NCBI GenBank assembly: GCA_017472965.1
Contig: JAFUNR010000005.1
Coordinates: forward strand, 1-64,000
Source: Oscillospiraceae bacterium
Lineage (GTDB): Bacteria > Bacillota > Clostridia > Oscillospirales > Ruminococcaceae
Reading direction: 5' to 3'
DNA length: 64,000 nt
Positions 57,094 to 64,000 of this stretch are shown piece by piece; within the stretch, counting starts at the first letter, position 1; each line of letters opens with the position of its first letter. Both the position numbers and the translations under genes were made by a program. The notes beneath the pieces are model-generated. The model saw only the letters and a program-made list of their open reading frames with translations, had not been told where the DNA came from and did not search any database.

Positions 57094-57930
57094 TCAGTCC
57101 TCTTTTTTGGCAGGGGCCTGATAGCCGACGGAGTGTCTGGGCAGGTTGATGGCATTGACCGGACACGCAGCGACACAGGCATGGCATCCGATGCATTTTT
57201 CCATATCGATATAGGCAAGGTTGTTGTCCATGGTGATGGCGTTCACCGGACAGGTACGCACACACTTGCCGCAGCCGATACAGCCGATGCTGCAGTTCTT
57301 GCGGGTGACGGCGCCGCGGTCATGGTTGGCACAGAACACCATGGGAGCTTCGCCCTCGGGCACGATGTGGATGATCTTATCCGGGCAGGTATCAGCACAC
57401 ATACCGCAGCCGGTGCACTTGTCCGGATCCACCTTTGCAACGCCGTCCTCCACGCGGATGGCATCAAATTTGCACACACGGGTACAGTCGCCGTAGCCCA
57501 GACAGCCGTAGCGGCAGTCGGTGGGGCCGCTGTACAGCATATTGACAGCGGCACAGCTGTGGATGCCCTCGTACGCATATTTGAAGCCGCGGCGGTCGGC
57601 GCTGCCCTGACAGGCGACCACAGCCTTGCGGGCAGGGCCGGTGGCGCCGGCCTCTTTGCCCATAACGGCAGCGGCGGCATCGGCAGTGCTCTGGCCGCCG
57701 GGGATACACTTGTTCAGCGGAGCATCATCCTGCACAATGGCCTTGGCGTAGTCGGCACAGCCGGCGTAGCCGCAGGCGCCGCAGTTGGCGCCGGGCAGAC
57801 ACTCCTGCACCTGACCGATACGGGGGTCTTCCTCCACCGCAAGGAACTTGGATGCGATCACAAGGATCAGCGCACCGACGATGCCGATGCTTACGACCAC
57901 TGCAGCAGCGATCATGATACTGGAAAACAT
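57094..57930 (-). CDS. rnfB: Rnf complex subunit RnfB (Fe-S)
   Basis: The electron-input subunit of the ion-pumping ferredoxin:NAD+ oxidoreductase. The 278-aa protein has one N-terminal TM helix (residues ~4-25), an Fe-S domain with the cysteines of LPGANCGACGYAGCADY, and ferredoxin-type clusters CTGCGMCADTCP, CIGCGKCVRTCP and CIGCHACVAACP. Ferredoxin is expected to donate here. It is last gene of rnfCDGEAB, with a 14-bp stem terminator 25 bp after it. Confidence 0.97.
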   Translation of the reverse strand: MFSSIMIAAAVVVSIGIVGALILVIASKFLAVEEDPRIGQVQECLPGANCGACGYAGCADYAKAIVQDDAPLNKCIPGGQSTADAAAAVMGKEAGATGPARKAVVACQGSADRRGFKYAYEGIHSCAAVNMLYSGPTDCRYGCLGYGDCTRVCKFDAIRVEDGVAKVDPDKCTGCGMCADTCPDKIIHIVPEGEAPMVFCANHDRGAVTRKNCSIGCIGCGKCVRTCPVNAITMDNNLAYIDMEKCIGCHACVAACPVNAINLPRHSVGYQAPAKKED

Positions 57931-57948
57931 ATCCGCATTCCTCCTTTC

Positions 57949-58545
57949 TTACACGCCGAAGATGGCCTCGATGATGCCGCCGAAGCCCATGAAGGACAGA
58001 GACACCAGACTGGCGGCCACCAGCGTGATGGGCAGGCCCTCAAAGCACTTGGGGGGCTTTGCCTCTTCAATGCGGCTGCGCACACCGCTGAAGAGCACCA
58101 TCGCCAGCAGGAAGCCGATGCCTGCGCCCGCAGAGCAGACCAGCGCTTCGGCAAAATTGTAGCCGTTATCGATATTCAGGATGGTGACACCCAGAATGGC
58201 GCAGTTGGTGGTGATCAGGGGCAGATACACGCCCAATGCGGCATACAGCGGGGGCAGGAATTTTTTGAGCACGGTCTCCAGCAGCTGCACCAGCACGGCG
58301 ATGATCAGGATAAACACAATGGTCTGCATATATTCCAGCTCGTTGGGAACCAGAATATAGTGGTAGATGGGCCATGTGGCGGCGGTGGCGATGACCATGA
58401 CTACGGTGACGGCCACGCTCATGCCCACGGCGCTGTTCAGCTTTTTGCTGACGCCTAAAAACGGACAGATGCCCAGAAATTTGCTGAGGACATAGTTGTC
58501 CACAAAGATCATGCTGAAAAAGATCGCAGCAAGTTTGACAGCCAT
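57949..58545 (-). CDS. rnfA: Rnf complex subunit RnfA
   Basis: An integral membrane subunit (198 aa) with six TM helices, the paralogue of RnfE. Blocks are FVDNYVLSKFLGICPFLGVS, LPPLYAALGVYLPLITTNCA and FLLAMVLFSGVRSRIEE. Rnf subunits A and E share an intramembrane [2Fe-2S] cluster through conserved Cys, seen here in GICPF and TNCAI. I place the start at ATG 58545; a GTG 9 bp upstream has too little room for the GGAG site. Confidence 0.96.
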   Translation of the reverse strand: MAVKLAAIFFSMIFVDNYVLSKFLGICPFLGVSKKLNSAVGMSVAVTVVMVIATAATWPIYHYILVPNELEYMQTIVFILIIAVLVQLLETVLKKFLPPLYAALGVYLPLITTNCAILGVTILNIDNGYNFAEALVCSAGAGIGFLLAMVLFSGVRSRIEEAKPPKCFEGLPITLVAASLVSLSFMGFGGIIEAIFGV

Positions 58546-58550
58546 ATCAC

Positions 58551-59336
58551 TCACTCTCCTTTCCCGGGTTCATCGGTCTTGACTTCGGTCTCAACGACCT
58601 GACCGGCAGCATCCTTTTCGCCGCCGGCGGAAGCGCCGCAGCCCTCGCAGCCGCCGGCACAGGCCTGCGCTTCGGGGCAGCAGGCAGCAGAGGGACAGCC
58701 GCCGCAGCCCAGCTTCACCTTTTTGCCGTCGATTTTTTCCAGAGCGATGGCGGCAGCCATGAAGCAGCCGAAAACGAAGAAGCCGCCGGGTGCTTTGGAC
58801 AGGATACCCATGGGCGGAATGGTGCCGGAGAGATCAAAGATAGGCTCCTCCAGCAGACCGGCCATCCAGGTGCCGCTGCCCAGAATCTCGCGCACGGTGC
58901 CCATCAGGGTCAGCGTCAGGGTAAAGCCCAGACCCATGCCCAGACCGTCCAGCGCGCTGGCCACCACGCCGTTCTTGGAAGCAAACATCTCGGCACGGCC
59001 GAGGATGATGCAGTTGACCACGATCAGCGGCAGGAACACGCCCAGAGCGGCATACAGATCGTACAGGAAGGCTTTCATCAGCATCTGTACCACGGTCACA
59101 AAGGTGGCGATGACGGTGATATAGCAGGGAATACGCACCTGCGACGGAACGACCTTACGCAGCAAAGAGATCACAACATTGGAGCAGATAAGCACAAAAG
59201 TAGCGGCCAGACCCATGCCCAGACCGTTGAAGGCCATGGTGGTGACGGCCAGCGTGGGACAGGTGCCCAGCACCAGCTTGAGAACAGGGTTCTCCTTCAG
59301 CAGGCCGTTGGTAACGATTTTCAGTTTCTCTTTCAT
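58551..59336 (-). CDS. rnfE: Rnf complex subunit RnfE with Cys-rich C-terminal tail
   Basis: A six-TM subunit paired with RnfA: GTCPTLAVTTMAFNGLGMG, LYAALGVFLPLIVVNCIILG and GGFFVFGCFMAAAIALE. At 261 aa it is longer than most RnfE. Residues ~212-245 add a tail of ten cysteines in the segments KLGCGGCPSAACCPEAQACA and GGCEGCGAS, followed by an acidic end. The tail could bind an extra Fe-S cluster or metal; this is inference. The stop lies 5 bp before the rnfA start. Confidence 0.96.
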   Translation of the reverse strand: MKEKLKIVTNGLLKENPVLKLVLGTCPTLAVTTMAFNGLGMGLAATFVLICSNVVISLLRKVVPSQVRIPCYITVIATFVTVVQMLMKAFLYDLYAALGVFLPLIVVNCIILGRAEMFASKNGVVASALDGLGMGLGFTLTLTLMGTVREILGSGTWMAGLLEEPIFDLSGTIPPMGILSKAPGGFFVFGCFMAAAIALEKIDGKKVKLGCGGCPSAACCPEAQACAGGCEGCGASAGGEKDAAGQVVETEVKTDEPGKGE

Positions 59337-59341
59337 ATTCC

Positions 59342-59908
59342 TCAGGCCCCCTTTCCGGTGATGGCAGCGTAGGCATCGATGGCGCTGTTGACAGCGGTCA
59401 CGGCGGCGGCGCTGGATACGGTGGCGCCCGCCACCTGCTGCACTTCACTGTTCAGGGTGACGGCCGCAGCAGTCAGGCCCTTGAACTGATCCTTGAAGGC
59501 AGGATCCTCGATCTTGGAGCCGAGGCCCTGCGTCTCTTCGGTGCCGGAGATCTCGATGCCCACGATGGAGCCCTCCAGATCAATGGCTACCATGACGGGC
59601 ACATCGCCGCCGTAGCCCTTGGTGATGCCGGTGATGATATAGCCGATCACGGCATCGCCGGTGACGACTTCATAGGCCTCGCTCACGCCGGCCCATTCGC
59701 CCTCCAGCTTGTTATAGCCCTCCGCCGGGAACAGTGCCAGGCGTGCGCCGTTGTTGCGCACCAGATCACCCTCGGCGATGATGGGCGCGGTGATATAGTT
59801 GGTCGCGGCCAGCGCGGCGCTGACACAGACACAGATAACAGTCAGCACGACCACGGGCTTGATCATCAGCGGCCAGTGCTTTTTCAGAAAAGACATCAGA
59901 TTTTTCAT
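59342..59908 (-). CDS. rnfG: Rnf complex subunit RnfG (FMN-binding)
   Basis: A 188-aa subunit with one N-terminal TM helix (PLMIKPVVVLTVICVCVSAA) and an extracytoplasmic FMN-bind domain. The threonine of QQVAGATVSS should carry covalent FMN added by ApbE. ISGTEETQGLGSKIEDPAFK is the family block. It starts inside the rnfD stop (ATGA). Confidence 0.96.
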   Translation of the reverse strand: MKNLMSFLKKHWPLMIKPVVVLTVICVCVSAALAATNYITAPIIAEGDLVRNNGARLALFPAEGYNKLEGEWAGVSEAYEVVTGDAVIGYIITGITKGYGGDVPVMVAIDLEGSIVGIEISGTEETQGLGSKIEDPAFKDQFKGLTAAAVTLNSEVQQVAGATVSSAAAVTAVNSAIDAYAAITGKGA

Positions 59909-60858
59909 GCGGGCTTGCCCTCCTTTTTGCGGGGCTGACGCTTCACACCCAGAGGCCGCTGACGGATACCGCGGTTGATGTAGGGCGTGACGATGTTCAT
60001 CAGCAGGATGGCATAGGACATCCCCTCCGGAGAGGTGCCGTAGAAGCGGATCAGGCAGGTGATGACACCGATGCCGATGCCGTAGATCAGCTTGCCCCAG
60101 CTGGTGTAGGGCGAGGTGACATAATCGGTGGCCATGAAGAACGCGCCCAGCAGCAGACCGCCGGAAAGCAGCTGCAGAAGGATCTCGTCCGGACGGCCGC
60201 ACACAAGGCACATCACCGCAACGGTGGCCAGTGTGGAGACGGGGATCACAGCGGAGATGGTACCGCTGAAGATCAGATACAGACCGCCCAGCAGCAGCGC
60301 AACGGCGCAGGTCTCGCCCAGAACGCCGCCGTGGGTGCCCAGCAGTTGCTCGACAACGGGGGTGCTGAACATCTTATCCGCAGCCGCCAGCGGGGTGGCG
60401 GAGGCCAGCGCATCGATGCCCACATCGGGGTAGCGGTAGGAGGTCATCTCGGTGGTAAAGCTGAGAGCCAGCACGATGCGGGCCACGATGGCGGGGTTGG
60501 CAAAGTTGAAGCCGATGCCGCCGAACAGCTGCTTGACGATGATGATGGCGATCAGATCGCCGATGATGAGCATCCACACCGGAAAATCCACCGGCACATT
60601 GAAAGCCAGCAGGATACCGGTGACCACAGCGGAAAGATCGCCGATGGTCTGCTCTTTTTTCATGATGATATTCCACAGAGCCTCAAAGCCCACACAGGCA
60701 GCGGCACTGACAGCGGTCAGGAACAGGCTTTCCCAGCCGAAGATCAGGCAGGAGGCGATCAGCGCGGGCAGACAGGCGATGCACACCTGTCCCATCAGCT
60801 TCGCCGTGGAGATCTTTTCATGAATGTGGGGTGCGGTGGTGACGAGCAGCTTACGCAT
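59905..60858 (-). CDS. rnfD: Rnf complex subunit RnfD (FMN-binding)
   Basis: A 317-aa membrane subunit with eight to nine TM helices. The flavinylation motif is SATPLAAADKM, where the Thr would bind FMN. Other blocks are GGIGFNFANPAIVARI and AFFMATDYVTSPYTSWGKLI. The start is in a TGATG overlap with the rnfC stop. Confidence 0.96.
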   Translation of the reverse strand: MRKLLVTTAPHIHEKISTAKLMGQVCIACLPALIASCLIFGWESLFLTAVSAAACVGFEALWNIIMKKEQTIGDLSAVVTGILLAFNVPVDFPVWMLIIGDLIAIIIVKQLFGGIGFNFANPAIVARIVLALSFTTEMTSYRYPDVGIDALASATPLAAADKMFSTPVVEQLLGTHGGVLGETCAVALLLGGLYLIFSGTISAVIPVSTLATVAVMCLVCGRPDEILLQLLSGGLLLGAFFMATDYVTSPYTSWGKLIYGIGIGVITCLIRFYGTSPEGMSYAILLMNIVTPYINRGIRQRPLGVKRQPRKKEGKPA

Positions 60859-62174
60859 CACTTCTTCCCTCCTTTCGCACGCTGCATGGCCTTGGCAAGG
60901 CGCATGGTCTGGGTAACGGGCCGCATGGCGGGGCACACAAAGCTGCAGGTGCCGCACTCCATGCACAGCTCGGCGTGCAGCTTATTCAGCTGCGCGACAT
61001 CCTCCTGCCGCCACGCCGCAGCGATCTGCACGGGAGCAAGCCCCATGGGGCAGGCATTGATGCAGCGGGCACAATGGATACAGGCGGTAGCCTCGGGCAC
61101 ATGGCTGTCCTTATCTTTGAATGCCAGAATGGCATTGTTCTGCTTGAGCACGGGGTAATCGGTGTTGGGCAGCGCAACGCCCATCATGGGACCTCCCATC
61201 AGCACCTTGCCCACATCCTCGCTGACACCGCCGCAGAAATCCAGCACCTCCTGAATCGGGGTACCGATGATGACCTCCACATTCTGGCGGCGGGCAACGG
61301 CCTCACCGTCCACCGTCAGACGGGTGGTGGTCAGCGGCATACCGGTGCGCAGGTATTTGGCGATGAAAGCGGCGGTGGCCACATTCAGCACAATGACACC
61401 GGCATCGGCGGGCAGACCGCCGGCGGGAACCTCGCGGCCGACAGCGGTCTCAACGAGGATCTTCTCCGCGCCCTGCGGATAGCGGCTGGGCAGCGGCTTG
61501 ACCTCCACATCCGGATCGCGGGCGGTCAGCTTGAACATACAGTCGATGGCATCGGGCTTGTTGCGCTCGATGCAGACAAGCGCCTTGGGAATGCCAAGGA
61601 ATTTCTGCACCGCCTTGATGCCCAGATACACATCTTCGCCATCCTCCAGCAAAGTGCGGTGGTCGGCGGTGATATAAGGCTCGCACTCGGCACCGTTGAT
61701 CAGCAGATACCGGATGGCCGAGGGATCCTTGGGCGAGAGCTTGACATGGGTGGGGAAGCCTGCGCCGCCCTGACCCACCAGACCGCTGGCACGCACCGCG
61801 GCAAGGAAGGATTCGGCATCGGTGACATTGGGCGGACATACGGCAGGATCCACCGTCTGGGCGCCATCGGGTGTGATGACAATGGCAGGAGTCTCGCTGC
61901 CGTTTGCCAGCATCAGGGTGATGATCTCTGCCACAGTACCGGAAACGCCGCTGTAGATGCCGGCAGAAACATAGCTGCCGGGCTGCGCCACCAGCGTACC
62001 CACATCAACATGATCGCCTTTTTTGACCACCGGCACGGCCGGTGCGCCGATGTGCTGACTGACAGGCAGCACGATACGGCTTGGCAGCGGCATCCGGACC
62101 GTTTCCATCGCCGCCGTGTTTTTGCGGTGGGGCACTGCAGCACCCAGCGCTGACCGCAACACAGATTTGCTCAT
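60858..62174 (-). CDS. rnfC: Rnf complex subunit RnfC (NADH/FMN/Fe-S)
   Basis: The peripheral NADH-binding subunit, 438 aa. The N-terminal region carries GLVGQGGAGFPTHVKLSP (flavin/NADH site) and NGAECEPYITADHR. The C-terminal part has two [4Fe-4S] motifs, CIHCARCINACP and CMECGTCSFVCP. It lacks the long repeat tail of enterobacterial RnfC. The start at 62174 has GGGAGG upstream. As first gene of rnfCDGEAB it likely sets the operon's expression. The 110-bp gap upstream holds a hairpin near 62193-62220 but no strong promoter. Confidence 0.97.
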   Translation of the reverse strand: MSKSVLRSALGAAVPHRKNTAAMETVRMPLPSRIVLPVSQHIGAPAVPVVKKGDHVDVGTLVAQPGSYVSAGIYSGVSGTVAEIITLMLANGSETPAIVITPDGAQTVDPAVCPPNVTDAESFLAAVRASGLVGQGGAGFPTHVKLSPKDPSAIRYLLINGAECEPYITADHRTLLEDGEDVYLGIKAVQKFLGIPKALVCIERNKPDAIDCMFKLTARDPDVEVKPLPSRYPQGAEKILVETAVGREVPAGGLPADAGVIVLNVATAAFIAKYLRTGMPLTTTRLTVDGEAVARRQNVEVIIGTPIQEVLDFCGGVSEDVGKVLMGGPMMGVALPNTDYPVLKQNNAILAFKDKDSHVPEATACIHCARCINACPMGLAPVQIAAAWRQEDVAQLNKLHAELCMECGTCSFVCPAMRPVTQTMRLAKAMQRAKGGKK

Positions 62175-62285
62175 TCCATGAACCTCCCAAAGAGAAAGGC
62201 AACACACACTGCCTCTCTGAATTTTTGAGTATAACCGCCGCGGCTGCCGGCAGAACTTCCTGTCGTACCGGCTGCTGCGGAATGT

Positions 62286-63641
62286 TTACAGTTTTACCTG
62301 CCCATGCATATACACAAGCTCCAGTCCTTCGATGGGGATACCGTGCATATAGGCATAGTTCAGCTCTTTCTGATCGCGGTTCTTTTCGATCCAGACCAGA
62401 TCCGCCGTATCTGACGGCGCAGCGCCCAGACGGCTGCGGCTTGCAAAGAAAACGCCGATGGCACGGTCGGTGATCTTCCGCAGCTGCCCGCCCCGGGGAC
62501 TGCATACATACAGGCCATCCTGCACCGCATCCTGTGCGGGTGCATACTGCTTTGACCACAGCAGCCGCAGACTGCCGTCCGCCATGGTGTGCAGTGCAGC
62601 GCCATACTCTGTGTCGGGATTCGCGCCGTCACACTCCGTTGAGCGGTCGATGACCGTCCGCTCGATGACCTCGCCGCCGCGCAGCCGCAGCACCTCCAGC
62701 GTTTTCTCCAGCTTTTCACCGGGGAAGAATTTATCCCGCATGAAATCCATCTGGACATTCACCGCCGAGTATACGAACAGCACATCACCGTTTTCATCAT
62801 AGGCACAATCGTGATTGAAAATACGCCCGCAGGTATCCTCCCGGTGAACGGCGACCTTCTGCGGCGCAAAGCCGGCGCTGCGCAAATCGGGGGAATACAG
62901 CAGATGCACCGTACGCAGCGCATAATCGAAGCGGTTGCCTGTCATCTGCTGCTTGTAATCCATCCAGTCCTTCCGGGTCTCGATGATATCCTTCAGACCG
63001 AACAGATATACCTCACCGCCGCGCATACAGATGTTGTGATAGCAGGAACGGTCGGAAAATTCCAGCGGCCCGCTGCGTACCGTAAAGTAATCCTTATCCA
63101 GCAGCGTGTAACAGTGCTCGCCCTCCGAGCCGGGGGGATAGTGGCCGTTTGTAAAAAGCAGATCGCCGGTCACGGTATCCACTGCGCTGCTGCGATAGGA
63201 ATGCTCGGCAAACCGGTAGGCGGGATCATCCCAGCGCAGAGTGACGCAGCGCACAAGGCGCGCCGGACCTTTTATATCAAATATATAAAGCTGCGGTGTA
63301 CTGGCAATGCTGCCGCCCGCATTGGGATCGGCCGGCTCGGTCTCATCACAGGGATTCACTGTTACGCCCAGCAGTCCTTCCCCCAGCAATGTGATGGGAC
63401 AGGGCTCCCGCTGAAAGCGGCCTTCGTCCACAAATTCTCTTTCCCATTCTCCGCCGCCGCGCTTTGCAAAAAGTTCAAGGCAGGTGGAGGTGAGCCCCGG
63501 CCGCGATTCGATCAGGCGGGTGTGTGTGACAAAAAGATCTTCTCCCCGACGCACGATGGTGGAACACCCCCAGCACCACAGCTGGTCGGGAACAGCCATG
63601 CGGGCAGGCGAAGAGGTAATCTTCTCAAACCGGAAATCCAT
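62286..63641 (-). CDS. Predicted beta-propeller protein, unknown (glycan-related?)
   Basis: A 451-aa soluble protein with no signal peptide. It contains regularly spaced strand/turn segments (WCWGCSTIVRRGEDLFVTHT, LLGVTVNPCDETEPADPNAG, DCAYDENGDVLFVYSAVNVQ, AALHTMADGSLRLLWSKQY) that suggest a propeller related to sialidase or glycoside-hydrolase-43/130-like folds, without clear Asp boxes. I cannot assign a family. The start at 63641 (MDFRFEKITSS) follows AAAAGGA. Its promoter at 63696-63723 has a doubled -35. Confidence 0.65.
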   Translation of the reverse strand: MDFRFEKITSSPARMAVPDQLWCWGCSTIVRRGEDLFVTHTRLIESRPGLTSTCLELFAKRGGGEWEREFVDEGRFQREPCPITLLGEGLLGVTVNPCDETEPADPNAGGSIASTPQLYIFDIKGPARLVRCVTLRWDDPAYRFAEHSYRSSAVDTVTGDLLFTNGHYPPGSEGEHCYTLLDKDYFTVRSGPLEFSDRSCYHNICMRGGEVYLFGLKDIIETRKDWMDYKQQMTGNRFDYALRTVHLLYSPDLRSAGFAPQKVAVHREDTCGRIFNHDCAYDENGDVLFVYSAVNVQMDFMRDKFFPGEKLEKTLEVLRLRGGEVIERTVIDRSTECDGANPDTEYGAALHTMADGSLRLLWSKQYAPAQDAVQDGLYVCSPRGGQLRKITDRAIGVFFASRSRLGAAPSDTADLVWIEKNRDQKELNYAYMHGIPIEGLELVYMHGQVKL

Positions 63642-63695
63642 ATCGCAATTCCTTTTATCGTTTTGGCACAAAATAATACAAGTCGCACATTTTCT

Positions 63696-63723
63696 ATTAT
63701 AACATTTTATCGGTCAAGGTCAA
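63696..63723 (-). promoter_or_regulatory. Promoter of the propeller-protein gene
   Basis: TATAAT (63696-63701) with TTGACC at 63718-63723 (16-bp spacer). A second TTGACC follows directly at 63712-63717, making a tandem repeat that could also be a regulator site. Confidence 0.7.
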
Positions 63724-63867
63724 TACGGACAGCTTCAAAATAAAATTTTAACAAACTTTTCTATAGACCGTGTCACAATTTTAGTGATCTGTGCCAGTTT
63801 TCAAAAAATTCCCCGCAGCGGTATTTATTACCGAAATATTAAAAATTATTAAGATTCGGTACATTTC

Positions 63868-63896
63868 TTGCACCGGTTCTTCAAGTGTGCTATACT
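63868..63896 (+). promoter_or_regulatory. Promoter of the gene at the right edge
   Basis: TTGCAC (63868-63873), 17-bp spacer, TATACT (63891-63896). It is divergent from the propeller-protein promoter; the ~145-bp AT-rich stretch between them shows no other element. Confidence 0.78.
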
Positions 63897-63940
63897 ATGA
63901 ATACTTCGTATTCTATCCTTTTTAAAGGAGGCTTTGTCCC

Positions 63941-64000
63941 ATGGCGGTGCTGGTCAATCATTCCCCTGCGGATATCGTAACGGAAACGCTGCCCGTCATC
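63941..64000 (+). CDS. 5' end of an unidentified gene (partial)
   Basis: An ATG at 63941, with AAAGGAGG upstream, opens a frame that continues beyond the right edge. Only 20 residues are visible (MAVLVNHSPADIVTETLPVI), too few to assign a family. Confidence 0.6.
   Translation, partial: MAVLVNHSPADIVTETLPVI

Overview
The window is a mostly minus-strand, GC-rich bacterial chromosome segment. Gene content and order point to a low-G+C-phylum (Bacillota) anaerobe of the class Clostridia. Evidence for this is the Rnf complex, Mini-RNase III, TrmFO, YqeG, YqeK, TmcAL and DegV, the infC-rpmI-rplT and rplU-rpmA-obgE clusters, and A/G-rich ribosome binding sites. The high GC, a FucO-type reductase, sialidase, sulfatase and GH36 enzymes fit a gut Oscillospiraceae member near Faecalibacterium/Subdoligranulum/Gemmiger. 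That placement is inference, not a search result. No tRNA, rRNA, CRISPR array, transposase or prophage was recognised.

Layout. 1-5 kb: CD1247-like fragment, efp, an M24 peptidase, a TIM-barrel protein, a YqeG phosphatase and an unusual membrane protein. 5-23.6 kb: a long minus-strand housekeeping block of rpsU, leuS, rsfS, an LCP ligase, yqeK, yhbY, ftsY, smc, rnc, plsX, trmFO, topA, dprA, a TrmH methylase, rplT, rpmI and infC. topA carries an apparent 1-bp frameshift in its tenth codon. infC starts with ATT and follows a consensus promoter and an attenuator. 24.9-29.1 kb: a plus-strand island with an S24 (LexA/CI-type) repressor, a DUF3795 protein, a NUDIX hydrolase, a radical-SAM DNA-repair-like protein, its TIGR03915-type partner and a nucleotidyltransferase-like protein.

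29-47 kb: accessory and metabolic genes, namely a sulfatase, DUF1638, ackA, tmcAL, a sialidase-like protein, Cof and DegV proteins, a truncated MFS transporter remnant, a nucleoside phosphorylase, fucO, a GH36 glycosidase, dCMP and cytidine deaminases, rsmA and plsC. Several have good sigma-70-type promoters, and some of these contain inverted repeats that could be operators. A tandem cluster of hairpins follows fucO (41.24-41.42 kb). A highly structured, apparently non-coding stretch with its own promoter-like element and terminator lies at 46.63-47.01 kb.

47-64 kb: an XRE regulator fused to 15-residue Cys-containing repeats, sfsA, an rRNA m5C methylase, a 46-residue Asn/Ser-rich protein, mrnC, obgE, rpmA, rplU, a lipoprotein, a split chromate transporter, an FMN-binding lipoprotein, an SGNH hydrolase, the complete rnfCDGEAB operon, a predicted beta-propeller protein and the first codons of a divergent gene.

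How the genes work together. Most of the minus-strand block serves translation, ribosome maturation, chromosome segregation and envelope synthesis. Rnf plus AckA and FucO fit a fermenter that couples ferredoxin:NAD+ oxidation to ion pumping and disposes of carbon as acetate and 1,2-propanediol. Sialidase, sulfatase and GH36 enzymes without signal peptides suggest intracellular processing of imported host or dietary glycans. The most promising unexplained items are the structured RNA candidate, the repeat-bearing XRE protein with an adjacent palindrome, the plus-strand repair-like island and the hairpin cluster.
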